This document shows positions 37,001 to 46,117 of a DNA stretch of 64,000 nucleotides, piece by piece (the first letter of the stretch is position 1; each line of letters begins with the position of its first letter). This DNA comes from Apostichopus japonicus (taxonomy: Eukaryota > Echinodermata > Holothuroidea > Aspidochirotida > Stichopodidae), in NCBI RefSeq assembly GCF_037975245.1, contig NC_092566.1:10293501-10357500 (forward strand). The letters run 5' to 3'. The notes beneath the pieces are model-generated. The model saw only the letters and a list, made by a program, of their open reading frames with translations, had not been told where the DNA came from and did not search any database. A program made the position numbers and the translations under genes.

Positions 37001-38362
37001 AGCATTGGTTATTATTTGTGAAATGAACTTATGTATTATGCAAGCATTGGTCATTTGTGAGATGCTAATGTACTATGCAAATATTGGTCATTTGTGAGAT
37101 GTACTAATGTACTATGTTTAAATTCACTGCTCACTGCACAGATCTGATCTCTCTTTTTGCCTCAATTAGAAATGACCTATCTACAGATCAAAAATATTTG
37201 CAATTGTTAAGCTTTTCTGTTTAACTTTATTTGTCACATACTGTAGTATCTCCAAGGTATGATTCATGCTACAGCCAATTCTTGACTGGATAACATATTG
37301 GATTTCGTAAAAAATTGGATGAAATTAAGAACCTTCGATGGTATAGTAAATAGAAATAGTTTCAAAGAAATGTAAAAAAAATGATTGAAATCTGTAATAT
37401 TGATATAATTTATCTACAGATCAAAAATATTTGCAATTTTTAAGCTGTTCTGTTTAACTTTATTAGTCACATAGTATCTGCAAGATACGATTCATTTTAT
37501 AACCAATTCTTGACTGGATTCCTCACGAAAAATTCCTTTCTTTGTGATATTGAATTCCTAAAAGAAAAAAAAAATTGGAAGAAACTTTGATAGTATTGTA
37601 AATAGAAATAGTGTAAAAGAAATTTAATAAAAAATGATTGAAATCTGCAATATTGTCTGATCGGCACCTGATAGATGCTTGCAAGTTCAAATAACATAGA
37701 TTGTCGTCATAGACATCACACCAAAATGTCAGTCACTGTATGTTAAAGTTTGCTGGGTGTTTGCTGGGCATATGTGTTACCACTACAAGAACATGGTGGT
37801 ACATGAGGATAAATTTACTTTCCCAAAGACACATAAATCCTACTGCAGTCCTTACCCATGGGTGTCACATATTTTAATTTTCTCATCAATGTGTAAAGAC
37901 ACGCTTCGTAGCAATTAGGAGGAAAATCTTGATTCTCAGATTGATTCAAGTTCATAATACACATCTAGCTGTTTTCACTTTTAAAGAGACACTGTCTTTG
38001 GTCATAATCAAGATAACAAAGGCAAAAACCAAAGCACCCCCCCTCACTAAAATATAAAATAAAAAAAATAAAAAAATAAATTAAACAGGAAAAAACCAAC
38101 AAATAGATAAAATTATGTATCAGTACTCTTCATTCCAATGAGACAAGAAGCGGTACTTATATTTCTGCATAAGAGAACCAAGAGACAGCTTTATCTAATA
38201 AACCGCTTTATTCCTGTTAAATACATGAAACCACTAAGAAACTTGTTTTTCATGTTTCTTGTCACTTTTTCATGATTTTTTTTCCTTTTTCTTTTTAATC
38301 AGGAACACCAAAGGCTAATGAGGATTGGTGAAAAGACCGATATGATCACAAGCTTTCCTTGA
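12762..38362 (+). CDS. Unrecognised 583-residue coiled-coil protein, 13 coding exons
   Basis: The joined exons are 12762-12901, 13554-13830, 14544-14652, 16944-17041, 19389-19468, 23317-23523, 25573-25647, 27171-27271, 29776-29903, 31043-31198, 34132-34359, 35233-35325 and 38303-38362. They sum to 1,752 nt. All twelve junctions have GT-AG sites and compatible phases, and no internal stop appears, which strongly supports a real gene. Residues 1-75 are mixed and acidic. Residues about 75-120 are a probably disordered basic stretch with [11 protein letters not shown]. From about 125 to 560 the protein is rich in K, E, R and Q with heptad-like spacing, indicating long coiled coils. There is no signal peptide, membrane segment or enzyme motif. 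I do not recognise the family. A cytoskeletal or ciliary role is an inference from the coiled coils and from the head-to-head CFAP299 neighbour only. Confidence 0.88.
12902..14543 (+). other. Coiled-coil gene introns 1 and 2 (either side of exon 2)
   Basis: No further gene is visible. Intron 2 has a G homopolymer near 14142-14151 within a purine-rich patch. Otherwise the sequence is AT-rich and unremarkable. Confidence 0.45.
13554..13830 (+). CDS. Coiled-coil gene exon 2
   Basis: The acceptor is CATCCACAG|G and the donor is GAG|GTAAAG. It encodes residues 47-139, including [20 protein letters not shown] and the proline-rich linker [19 protein letters not shown], then enters the helical region. 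Confidence 0.9.
14544..14652 (+). CDS. Coiled-coil gene exon 3
   Basis: The acceptor is TTCACTTACAG|GAC and the donor is ATTG|GTGAGT. It encodes [19 protein letters not shown] onward, residues 140-175, a charged helix. It ends one base into a codon. Confidence 0.9.
14726..14880 (+). repeat. Degenerate CTTAATTT tandem tract
   Basis: Units of 8-10 bases such as TTCTTAATT and TCTCTTAATT repeat about 15 times with variation. It is a simple-sequence tract; the leucine/serine-rich frame through it is an artefact. Confidence 0.8.
14930..15190. repeat. Structured repeat, probable mobile-element relic
   Basis: GCGTGCGTTACTCACAGGAT occurs twice, near 14947 and 15163. GGGTTAATCAA near 14930 is inverted as TTGATTAACCC near 15046. 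A near-palindrome with GATGCACGAGGGC and GCCCGAGTGCATC lies between about 14993 and 15022. The GC-rich core stands out from its surroundings. I cannot find target duplications, so the type is unknown. Confidence 0.45.
16944..17041 (+). CDS. Coiled-coil gene exon 4
   Basis: The acceptor is TTTCTCATAG|CA and the donor is GAT|GTAAGT. It encodes [20 protein letters not shown] and [12 protein letters not shown], ending at residue 208. A 17-bp repeat of donor-like motifs begins directly after it. Confidence 0.9.
17050..17123 (+). repeat. 17-bp tandem repeat with donor-like motifs
   Basis: About four copies of CCCCTCACTCAGGTAAT-like units start eight bases after the exon 4 donor. CAGGT occurs at 17077, 17094 and 17111, exactly 17 bases apart, and a variant CAGCT occurs near 17060. 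Each CAG|GTRRTC resembles a 5' splice site. Confidence 0.8.
17166..17795. mobile_element. Non-autonomous hAT element, second family
   Basis: The termini are CAAGGGCTGCGGAACC at the left and, on the other strand at the right, CAAGGGCGGCGGAAGC (14 of 16 identical). The flanks are a perfect 8-bp duplication, TCTATTTT, at 17158-17165 and 17796-17803. These are hAT hallmarks (8-bp duplication, YARNG terminus). The interior contains a second end-like motif, GGCTACGCCCCTG, near 17406-17418, suggesting a nested or chimeric structure. No transposase is encoded. The family is distinct from the TAGCG elements at 7290 and 11563. Confidence 0.85.
18703..18860 (+). repeat. Compound AT/CA microsatellite with SINE-A tail fragments
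   Basis: Alternating (AT)n and (CA)n tracts are interrupted by TTAGGATTTCAATTACAT near 18722 and ATTACGATTTCAATATAT near 18794. Both match the 3' end of the SINE at 61774 (ACGATTTCAATT followed by AT repeats), so the microsatellite probably grew from SINE tails. Confidence 0.7.
18859..18989. repeat. Foldback element with perfect 49-bp arms
   Basis: The arms at 18859-18907 and 18941-18989 are exact reverse complements (49 of 49) around a 33-base loop. The left arm ends ACTCGGAGTT and the right begins AACTCCGAGT. It abuts AT microsatellite on its left. Loop and inner-arm motifs (TGATGATC, CGTGAAACTCCGAG) recur at 42229-42315, indicating a repeat family. Confidence 0.9.
19051..19086 (+). repeat. 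(AT)n microsatellite
   Basis: An uninterrupted AT dinucleotide run just before TGTAAACC. Confidence 0.9.
19389..19468 (+). CDS. Coiled-coil gene exon 5
   Basis: The acceptor is CTCTGTCCAG|ATG and the donor is CCAT|GTAAGT. It encodes [20 protein letters not shown] and RKVFLT. This exon is short and its frame is fixed by its neighbours. Confidence 0.85.
20128..20178 (+). repeat. (GT)n/(GTAT)n microsatellite
   Basis: TGTGTGTG runs with interspersed GTATGTATGTAT units. Confidence 0.9.
20285..22450 (+). repeat. Tandem array of ~400-bp AGGTCA-rich units
   Basis: About five to six diverged units. GTCGACCCGCATCTG occurs at about 20549, 21503 and 21903; CAGACATTTAATGCAATAAC-like sequence occurs at about 20994, 21288, 21688 and 22088. 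Spacing is 400 bp for the last units and about 294 bp where a segment is missing. AGGTCA and its complement TGACCT occur dozens of times. AGGTCA-N4-AGGTCA occurs at 20299, 20447, 21105, 21401, 21801 and 22200. TGACCT-N5-TGACCT-N4-TGACCT occurs at 20573 and 21927. AGGTCA-N2-AGGTCA-N1-AGGTCA occurs at 20807-20827. Short open frames through it look like chance. Confidence 0.85.
22880..22903 (-). mobile_element. Probable end of an hAT-like element
   Basis: On the minus strand this reads CAAGGGCGTAGCCAGG, similar to the ends and an internal motif of the hAT element at 17166-17795. A G/C-rich tract adjoins it. I could not find the partner end or a target duplication. Confidence 0.4.
23317..23523 (+). 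CDS. Coiled-coil gene exon 6
   Basis: The acceptor is CTCTGCAG|A and the donor is AACAA|GTACGT. It encodes [20 protein letters not shown] and [20 protein letters not shown], the clearest heptad-repeat stretch. It is less AT-rich than the surrounding introns. Confidence 0.92.
23524..25572 (+). other. Coiled-coil gene intron 6
   Basis: No gene or defined repeat is visible. There is a T homopolymer at about 24820-24835. A small inverted pair, GGAATGCACT and AGTGCATTCC, lies near 25400 and 25437. Confidence 0.45.
25573..25647 (+). CDS. Coiled-coil gene exon 7
   Basis: The acceptor is TATATCCAG|G and the donor is TTAAA|GTGAGT. It encodes [20 protein letters not shown] and ENKLK. Confidence 0.88.
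25648..27170 (+). other. Coiled-coil gene intron 7
   Basis: It contains a full-length-looking minus-strand SINE-B copy at 25691-25921. The remainder is AT-rich with no coding signal. Confidence 0.5.
25691..25921 (-). mobile_element. tRNA-derived SINE, family B, copy 1
   Basis: On the minus strand it starts GGAGTGTTAGCTCAGTGG (A-box-like TTAGCTCAGTGG), then GGTCCCGAGTTCGAGTCACT (B-box GAGTTCGAG). A tRNA-unrelated body follows with GACAATTCATAATC and GACTTTGGTCAGCTTACGGC, ending GATCTAAAATACAT. A tail of TACA/TACG-type repeats follows. It matches copies at 32048 and 63512. Confidence 0.85.
27171..27271 (+). CDS. Coiled-coil gene exon 8
   Basis: The acceptor follows a strong pyrimidine tract (CCCCCTTTTTAG|A). 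The donor is GAAG|GTATAA. It encodes [20 protein letters not shown] and [12 protein letters not shown]. Confidence 0.88.
27272..29775 (+). other. Coiled-coil gene intron 8
   Basis: The central kilobase is the purine-rich minisatellite at 28125-29195. The flanks are AT-rich without recognisable features. Confidence 0.5.
28125..29195 (+). repeat. Purine-rich AAGAC minisatellite with nested 69- and 169-bp units
   Basis: The base motif is ACAAGACCAGAA / CAAGACAAGACCC. A 69-bp unit beginning GATCAGAAATGACAAGGC starts at 28182, 28251 and 28320. A 169-bp unit marked by ACACTACCTAG recurs at about 28467, 28636 and 28805, with the first two nearly identical. The 3' part is a looser array. The plus strand is almost C/T-poor (few T). 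The leucine/cysteine-rich minus-strand frames are translation artefacts of the repeat. Confidence 0.9.
29776..29903 (+). CDS. Coiled-coil gene exon 9
   Basis: The acceptor is TTAATTCTAG|AG and the donor is CTGCAG|GTATAG. It encodes [20 protein letters not shown] and [13 protein letters not shown], ending in phase 0 at residue 405. Confidence 0.9.
29904..31042 (+). other. Coiled-coil gene intron 9
   Basis: I see nothing beyond short homopolymers (C then A near 30898-30918). Confidence 0.4.
31043..31198 (+). CDS. Coiled-coil gene exon 10
   Basis: The acceptor is CTAATATAG|GCT and the donor is ACG|GTAATT. It encodes 52 residues, [20 protein letters not shown] onward, including [20 protein letters not shown]. 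Confidence 0.92.
31199..34131 (+). other. Coiled-coil gene intron 10
   Basis: It contains a SINE-B copy truncated in its head at 32048-32249. No other defined element or gene is visible. Confidence 0.45.
32048..32249 (-). mobile_element. tRNA-derived SINE, family B, copy 2 (head-truncated)
   Basis: It matches the body and tail of the copy at 25691 closely, with the TATG/TGTA tail repeats at 32048-32078. Homology stops within the B box (ACTCGAA at about 32243-32249), so the tRNA-like head is lost, as with incomplete reverse transcription. Confidence 0.85.
34132..34359 (+). CDS. Coiled-coil gene exon 11
   Basis: The acceptor is TGTTTCGCAG|AAA and the donor is AAG|GTAACA. It is a phase 0-0 exon of 76 codons with continuous helix, for example [20 protein letters not shown] and [20 protein letters not shown]. 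Confidence 0.93.
34360..35232 (+). other. Coiled-coil gene intron 11
   Basis: It has pyrimidine-rich stretches at 34465-34490 and 34865-34905. No element or gene is visible. Confidence 0.4.
35233..35325 (+). CDS. Coiled-coil gene exon 12
   Basis: The acceptor is CATCTAATAG|AGT and the donor is AGG|GTAGGT. It is a phase 0-0 exon of 31 codons, [20 protein letters not shown] onward. Confidence 0.9.
35830..36025 (+). repeat. 110-bp tandem duplication
   Basis: TTAGAGAGAAACTATAAGAA at 35851 recurs at 35961, followed in both by a T-rich stretch and CATATTTGATAGAAAAA. Confidence 0.85.
36975..37115 (+). repeat. Degenerate short tandem repeat
   Basis: Units with ACTATGCAAGCATTGGT and CATTTGTGAGATG recur three to four times with variable length. 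Confidence 0.7.
37172..37660 (+). repeat. ~240-bp tandem duplication
   Basis: CTACAGATCAAAAATATTTG occurs near 37179 and 37415. Both are followed by CCAATTCTTGACTGGAT and, at the ends, by ATGATTGAAATCTG near 37381 and 37633. The copies are clearly diverged. Confidence 0.8.
38303..38362 (+). CDS. Coiled-coil gene exon 13 (terminal)
   Basis: The acceptor is CTTTTTAATCAG|GAA. It encodes [19 protein letters not shown] and then TGA. The helical pattern continues up to the last residues. The 3'UTR follows. Confidence 0.85.
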   Translation, partial: EHQRLMRIGEKTDMITSFP

Positions 38363-39120
38363 ATTCAATTTTTTTTTATCGGAGATTATGCCAATACTCC
38401 CACCAAATCTCTGTAAGATATTCTGCTTCTACAATGGAGAGGGAGATTAACATAGAGGCGAAGGATAAAAACGAGAGAAAGATGAAAGGTCAAAGGTTAA
38501 TTCTATGCATTTAACATACCATGGCCAGCCCCCTTTACGATGGATGAGTTTGCTTTTTGATGGAAGAATCTCACACAACTGGATGGAAGATTGCTAGGGG
38601 ATATGTTACTTATGAATGCTTGTCCATCATTTTATTAACTGCAATACTTTTGTCAAGGTTAAATGAACACAGTCCATTCTAGTTTGGTAGAATCTGCCTT
38701 CGGACACGTATGTCCATATCTTCGCCAGTTGGTCTGTCTTCATGATGTCGGACATATGTCTGTTTGTATGCATGATGGTTATGATAAATAGTTCAATGCA
38801 GTTTTGATACATCATGTAACCAACAAAACCAAAATGCATCAAAAAGTGTACTATTCAAGTGTTTTGTTCTTGTTGTTCTTGTTGTTGATCTTTAGTAATG
38901 ATATGCAGTAATATTATTCTGCTGAGACTGCTAAAAAGTAAACAAATAGAAACCAAAGAACATTAAACAAACCGTCATGATGGTTTCTTGCATTGCTTGC
39001 AGTAGTTTGGGTCTGGTTTGTAGTTATTATTTCTCCCTTCTACATTCAAGATATTACCATTTGCTTATGACCATCATGTGTTGATCATTACATCATGTGT
39101 TTGATCCTTTTGACCCTCTT
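38363..39120 (+). other. 3' flank / probable 3'UTR of the coiled-coil gene
   Basis: No ORF of interest. ATTAAA at 38962-38967 could serve as a polyadenylation signal, but this is a common hexamer in AT-rich sequence and is unsupported by other evidence. Confidence 0.3.
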
Positions 39121-40720
39121 TTCAATTTTTTTTATCATGTTTGATCATCGATCATTGATCTTTACATTTGTTGATTAATACATTTGTTTTATAACATTTT
39201 GATGACTTCTTTGTTTGTTCGTTTTCTGTTTGCTTGTTTGATCATTGATCAATACATTTGTTGATTAGTACATTTGATTGATCATTTCGATGACTTGTTT
39301 GTTTGTTTGTTTTGTTCGCTTTTTTGATCGTTGATTATTACATTTGTTGATTATTACATTTGTTGATTAATACATTTGATCGATCATTTCGATGACTTGT
39401 TTTTTTGTTCGTTTTTGTTCGCTTGTTTGATCGTTGATCATTTCATTTGTTGATTAATACATTTGATTGATCATTTTGATCACTTCTTTGTTCATTCGTT
39501 TTGTTTGCTTGTTGATCGTTGATCATTACATTTGTTGATTAATACATTTGATCGATCATTTCGATGACTTGTTTGTATGTTCGTTTTGTTTGCTTGTTGA
39601 TCGTTGATCATTACATTTGTTGATTAATACATTTGATCGATCATTTCGAAGACTTGTTTGTATGTTCGTTTTTTTCGCTTGTTTGATCGTTGATCATTAC
39701 ATTTGTTGATTAATACATTTGATCGATCATTTCGATGACTTGTTTGTATGTTCGTGTTGTTCGCTTGTTTGATCGTTGATCATTACATTTGTTGATTAAT
39801 ACATTTGATCGATCATTTCGATGACTTGTTTGTATGTTCGTATTGTTCGCTTGTTTGATCGTTGATCATTACATTACATTAATACATTTGTTTTATAACA
39901 TTTTGATGACTTCTTTGTTTGTTCGTTTTCTGTTTGCTTGTTTGATCATTGATCAATACATTTGTTGATTAGTACATTTGATTGATCATTTCGATGACTT
40001 GTTTGTTTGTTTGTTTTGTTCGCTTTTTTGATCGTTGATTATTACATTTGTTGATTATTACATTTGTTGATTATTACATTTGTTGATTAATACATTTGAT
40101 CGATCATTTCGATGACTTGTTTTTTTGTTCGTTTTTGTTCGCTTGTTTGATCGTTGATCATTTCATTTGTTGATTAATACATTTGATTGATCATTTTGAT
40201 CACTTCTTTGTTCATTCGTTTTGTTTGCTTGTTGATCGTTGATCATTACATTTGTTGATTAATACATTTGATCGATCATTTCGATGACTTGTTTGTATGT
40301 TCGTTTTGTTTGCTTGTTGATCGTTGATCATTACATTTGTTGATTAATACATTTGATCGATCATTTCGAAGACTTGTTTGTATGTTCGTTTTTTTCGCTT
40401 GTTTGATCGTTGATCATTACATTTGTTGATTAATACATTTGATCGATCATTTCGATGAGTTGTTTGTATGTTCGTGTTGTTCGCTTGTTTGATCGTTGAT
40501 CATTACATTTGTTGATTAATACATTTGATCGATCATTTCGATGACTTGTTTGTATGTTCGTATTGTTCGCTTGTTTGATCGTTGATCATTACATTTGTTG
40601 ATTATTACATTTGTTTGATCATTTGATCACATGTTATTTTGTTCGTTTTTGTTTGCTAGTTTGATCAGTTTTTGATCATTGATCATTGCATTCGTTGATC
40701 CATTACATATACTTGATCAT
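39121..40720 (+). repeat. GATCATT-rich satellite array with a 704-bp higher-order duplication
   Basis: The basic unit is roughly 80-90 bp: TTGATCGTTGATCATTACAT, then TTGTTGATTAATACATTTGA, then TCGATCATTTCGATGACTTG, then T/G-rich sequence with TTCG. A block beginning AATACATTTGTTTTATAACA at 39177 recurs at 39881. The two are identical over most of their length except for one extra 16-bp TTGATTATTACATTTG unit in the second copy and a C-to-G change at 40459. Looser units flank both ends. Confidence 0.9.
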
Positions 40721-41940
40721 TTTGATCACTTGTTTGTTTGCTTGATTTTTTTTATAATCATTTTGATAACTTGTTTGTGTTTTTAATCATTGTTCATTAC
40801 ATTTGTTGATCATGACATTATATCTCATTTCTTTCAAAGAATGTTAGTGAGGGAAGGTACTTTGTTCATTCCTTTCTTTTATCCTCAGTTAATTTATTAA
40901 AACAAAATAATATATCGGTTTTCATATAGAATTTTTTTTTCAGTGCAGTATTTTACCCTTTTTAAAAATAAATAATGGCTATATCTAAGCATCTTTTGCA
41001 TTGAATTTGGTCAATTTTGGAAACTTTATACACATTCAAATCAACGTGCCTGTTATTGCAATTATTTAAATTTTTATCAATATTTTGTAATAGTTGCTAA
41101 TGAATATTCATTTAAGAAAGAAAACAATTATGAAGACAGTGCCTTAAATATAGTTTTGGTCCATTGAAATTAAAGTTTGAGTGATATTTTCATGTTTGGT
41201 ATAAACAATTGAGGAAATTTGTGTGCAAATGCAAGCAGCTGTACCTTCAGAGCCACTACGTAGACACACAGCCTTAAGGGATCATTAAAATAATTGATCT
41301 ATCTTTGCACAAAGTCAGATCTGATTAAAGTTTTTTATAAGTAAACAAACAAGTCCAATGAACGGAATTATGATGTCATAAATTATACATACTGATAGAA
41401 GGTAGGGGTAGGGCAGAAGCAGATGCAGAATCTCATAAAGGAGGGGATGTGACCCAGGGGTAGTTGGAGCCAACTCCCATGTAGGGGGGGGGCGTCTAAG
41501 GGGGATCCAACAAACAAAAAACCAAATGGTTCAACCTGAGGCATTTTCAGACTACAAATAAGGTCTACATGCAAGGTTGTGCGAACAACTACTTTTTGAT
41601 TTGTATTGTGAGGTTGAAAGGTGTGGGTGGGTAGGGTAGAGTAGGGTGGGGGAGGGAGCGGAAAATCTCACCCCTTGGATACTCACGTGTTGCAGTGAAG
41701 ATAAGGAGAATGAGACAGACACTTTGCATGTACATATGTTTTCCAAACTCTGTGGCAACTGATTGATTGAGTAACGCAATAAAAAACTGTATCTTCGACT
41801 GATTCCATGCAAGTATGTAGAAAGAATATTTTGTTTATGATATATTATAATACTACTGGAAATAATTAAAATAACAATAACACACCGTTTTGAATACTTT
41901 TTCATCGTAAAGCTTTCTTTCACTATATATTCCTTATATC
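40721..41940. other. Intergenic stretch without a gene
   Basis: AT-rich to about 41380, then a G-rich patch (about 41395-41680) that resembles repeat-derived sequence but has no definable ends. No coding signal. Confidence 0.4.
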
Positions 41941-41941
41941 T

Positions 41942-42342
<401 letters not shown>

Positions 42343-42489
42343 GATAGATGGATGGATGGATGGATGGATGGATGGATGGATGGATGGATGGATGGATGGA
42401 TGGATGGATGGATGGATGGATGGATGGATGGATGGATGGATGGATGGATGGATGGATGGATGGATGGATAGATATATATATATGTATAG

Positions 42490-42560
<71 letters not shown>

Positions 42561-45500
42561 TGCTATCAGTCTAGGTTGCATTTCTACGTCACTTTCATTT
42601 CTTGAGAAATGACAAACAAAGTAGCTGGACTACTTAGTCTAACACAGAGACCATTAGATCATAAGACTATCACTGTCTCAACTAAAATGTTGATCATGCA
42701 TTTCAAATTTGTTCAAGGACGTATACTGTTGAATGTCATTCAAGAGGGGGAGGGGTACCCTGTTGTGTATGTCAAGTTGATAAAAATACCAATAAATTAA
42801 CTTTGCTGTTCACTGAAAATGCCGACTTTATCATTTTGAATACTGAAAACCTTGAACCTGGGATTAGTAAAGATAACGTTACTAAAAGTGTTTACATACA
42901 TCTGTTTCTCTTCTTGGACCGTATCATATATCAAGACTAAATATCTGCCTAACGTAATAATTTAACATTTCTGTGGGGTACCATAATGATTCCTGTTTTT
43001 TTTTGGGGGGGGGGGGGATAATTAACTTTTTTTATGACTCATTATGAAATTTGCACTTAACTATATGACTCTTTGCCCTCATTCCAAAGAGCACGGAATG
43101 CATATCATTGCGACGGATCAAAAAAGGAAGAAAGAAAGAAAGAAAAAAAAACCGTTCCGAAAGTTACTATTGGGATGTACATTGCACGGTTCAAATTTAT
43201 TCATGAGATTTGAAACCATTGGGAAGTAGGACGGTAAATTTACATGAGATGCGAACATTTCTGTGATAGCAGAGTCAACTTTTCTTGTAGAAGGAAATTT
43301 ATTCCTTAATTCGATTGAAAAGAAAAGAAGAAAAACGGCTATTTTTGGAAGCTCAACGAAATGTGACTCAACGAACCATTAACACTTGTTAGACATGTGG
43401 ATTGTATTAGTTTATATGTAAAGATGGTATTTCCATTCAGTGATGGTCTTCGGCGACATTCCGTCACTCTATGTGTTAAGTACAATTAACGTGCTCTATT
43501 TCCTTGACAATAATCATACTGGTGAGACAGCTGTTGTACATGTCAGTACATAAATGATGTGGGATAATAAATTGGTGCAGTGTTTGGCAATATGCGAGTC
43601 TCTAAAAATTTGGTCTAAATATAGAATAAAATACAAATTTATTTGCACAGTTTTTGCCCTATCACCATAAATGCAACCATTCAAATAATGTTCTTGATTT
43701 AACACCGTCAGATACCAACCAACAGATCTGGTTTTGTTACCACTCTGAAAGCTATGCGTCAAGTAAAGTTTGGATAAATAGCGCTTTCATTACAGTAGAC
43801 GGAATCAGTCGCCTAACACGTAAATCGCCCACTGTTTTCTCAACCTAAGTTATATCAAAATAGTTCATGTCCTTACACGTGATGATGCGACGATTCAAGG
43901 CAACATTGCATTATTCCATTACCACAGATTATGTAACAATTACTGCCAGTGTGTTCTATGAGAAACATTCTGATAATAAGTGCCAATTACCAAGCTAGAT
44001 ATTACATTTGAGGTTATTTCATACTTCAACAGCTCAAGAATATAGGTGTATTAGAAAACAATAAGCTTGTGATAAATTTTATAGCTACACTGAAGCAGCA
44101 ACAAACAATATACCTATATGAGGCTTAAAAACCGTTTATTCGTTGCACTTTGTGGAGTGTAACTGTTTGTATTTTTCGCAATAGGCGACAACGCATGTGT
44201 TTCATAACCGTGTTCCATCTATAAAACAGCAGAATTTCTCAAGTGCTTATCACTATTTCTTTGTACAAATACTCTATGATGTACTTCTTCACATTTAAAA
44301 TGCAATACACTAGGAAAGATAAAAGAAGGGTAAGTTTCCTCAGCTATAATATGCTCAGGTTCATAATTCCATATTTAGCTTTATACCCTGCGGTAAATTA
44401 GCTTGCCCCTTAATGACAAGGTAACCTAGTTATCAGAACGGGGAAGTTTATCACACTTTGCGCATACTTTCCATGAGACCGTTTAGGTCGATACACGTTT
44501 TTCAGAACACCTTTAAAATCATAAGCGATTTAAATAGAACACGAAGTAACCGAATTTCGGTCACAAAACACTTGAAGGTATCATGTGCAAAAAAAAAAAA
44601 AAATGGTACATCGAGGCAATTTTTGCCAAAACCACTTGTGAATTTTTTTTCCAACCTTTAAGGCAAAAGTTGTCAGTTTTCAGCGGTAATAATAAAATAC
44701 ATAATCCTTTCCATTTCTTTGTATGTAGGCAACATATCATAATTCGTCTGACATTTTGGGTTTTATTATTAGGTGAAGGGAATATAAAAATCGTGATCCA
44801 TCAGATAAAACTATCTCTGTTTCTCGACATTTTCTTTTAGTGTGTGTTGAGATATTTTTGAAGGATATAACCTTGGCTTGCTATAACTTACAAAGATTTT
44901 AATTACGATGTTTCCTCATGGGAACGTTCCGCTAAGGGATTCAAAAACTTAACTTCAAGGCTTACGACTACTGCAGTCAATGCTCTCAAAAATTGTTTTT
45001 TTTTATGTTCGTGTTTGCTTCTTAGTCAATGTCATTCATATTACCCATTAGATTTTCGAGGTCATAGGAGCCACTATAGATAAAATAAGGATAAAAAATA
45101 TGAAATATAATAATCATGTTTTACTCTCTTTTTCCCCCCCTTTTCGATCCCTCGTTTCTTTCTTTGGTTGCCTTCATCATTTTTCTCCTTGAATGGCTCT
45201 GAGGTAATTTAGTGGAGAATTCTATCCGACCTTGTGATGTTCTCAATTGATTCCCAGACACGCGTCGTTAAGTTTTTTTTTATAACTCTTGTGATCATTA
45301 CGCAACAGACGAGCAATTGGATCAAACTTTTCAGGTATTCTCTCGGCCATCGGAGTTTTTCAAGTATTCAAGTTCACATTGAAAGAATTTGATAGAATCT
45401 GAACATGTGATCTGATTTTCTGTTTGATCTAAGGCATTTTTTTTTATTTCAAAAATATTTCTTTATGTCTGAGATTTAAAGGCTAGCGTTGACTTTGACG

Positions 45501-46035
45501 GTTTACCCTTGGGTATATTCTTGTTCATGTTTGTCAATTGAAAACGAGGCCCGTGGCATACAAAGTCATGGGAAATCAATCTTAGATGTTAGGTCATCGA
45601 AAGTTGTGTTTGTTTTTTGCCCCCCCCCCCTAACTATTTATAAGGCGTACATGCCAAGTGGTATTCCCTTGCCGATAGAATCTTTCAGTAGGATAATTGC
45701 ATCCAGACATTAAGCAAGGGTGTACGATTGTGATGGAAAGACAGGGTTACAAGCATATAAAAAATGTTGAGGCCACGTTAAATAAGAAAGTGTCGAAACC
45801 TCTCAGATTGATTCTTACCATTTTATTTTTCTCACAAAAGTGGCAATATTTATCATCTTCAATTGCTGGCAAACCCCTCCCTTGCCCCAGACCAAAAAAA
45901 AAAGGTGTTGATGTTCACATAGTTGTTATCAATGAGATACAAAAAAGGTACAGTCTTTATTTGAACATATTAGGCAGAATTTCTTTGGCTTGATATGTTA
46001 TAGTTGGACTAAGGTCTAGTGTATTAGACTATACA
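42561..46035. other. Intergenic stretch without a supported gene
   Basis: AT-rich sequence with G homopolymers near 43006-43018 and C near 45620-45630. Several open frames of 60-100 codons occur, but none shows a domain, signal peptide or splice-compatible partner that I can support. Confidence 0.4.
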
Positions 46036-46039
46036 GACC

Positions 46040-46117
46040 AGTCACTTTAAACAATGACCCTATATATATATATATTTAAATATATATATATATATAGGGT
46101 CATTGATTAAAGTGACT
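46040..46117. repeat. Hairpin with ~36-bp arms and AT core
   Basis: AGTCACTTTAAACAATGACC followed by CTATATATAT at 46040-46075 is complementary to the segment ending GGTCATTGATTAAAGTGACT at 46117, with one mismatch in the unique part. The centre is TTTAAA. Confidence 0.85.

Larger units (their letters stand above)
35326..38302 (+). other. Coiled-coil gene intron 12
   Basis: It holds a 110-bp tandem duplication at about 35830-36025, a degenerate repeat with GTACTAATGTACTATGCAAG motifs at about 36975-37115, and a ~240-bp tandem duplication at 37172-37660. There is also a G homopolymer near 35395-35406. Confidence 0.5.

Noticed and set aside
39170-40620. CRISPR-like spaced repeats
   Set aside because: The repeat and the intervening sequence are both repeated, the genome is clearly eukaryotic, and there is no unique spacer set.
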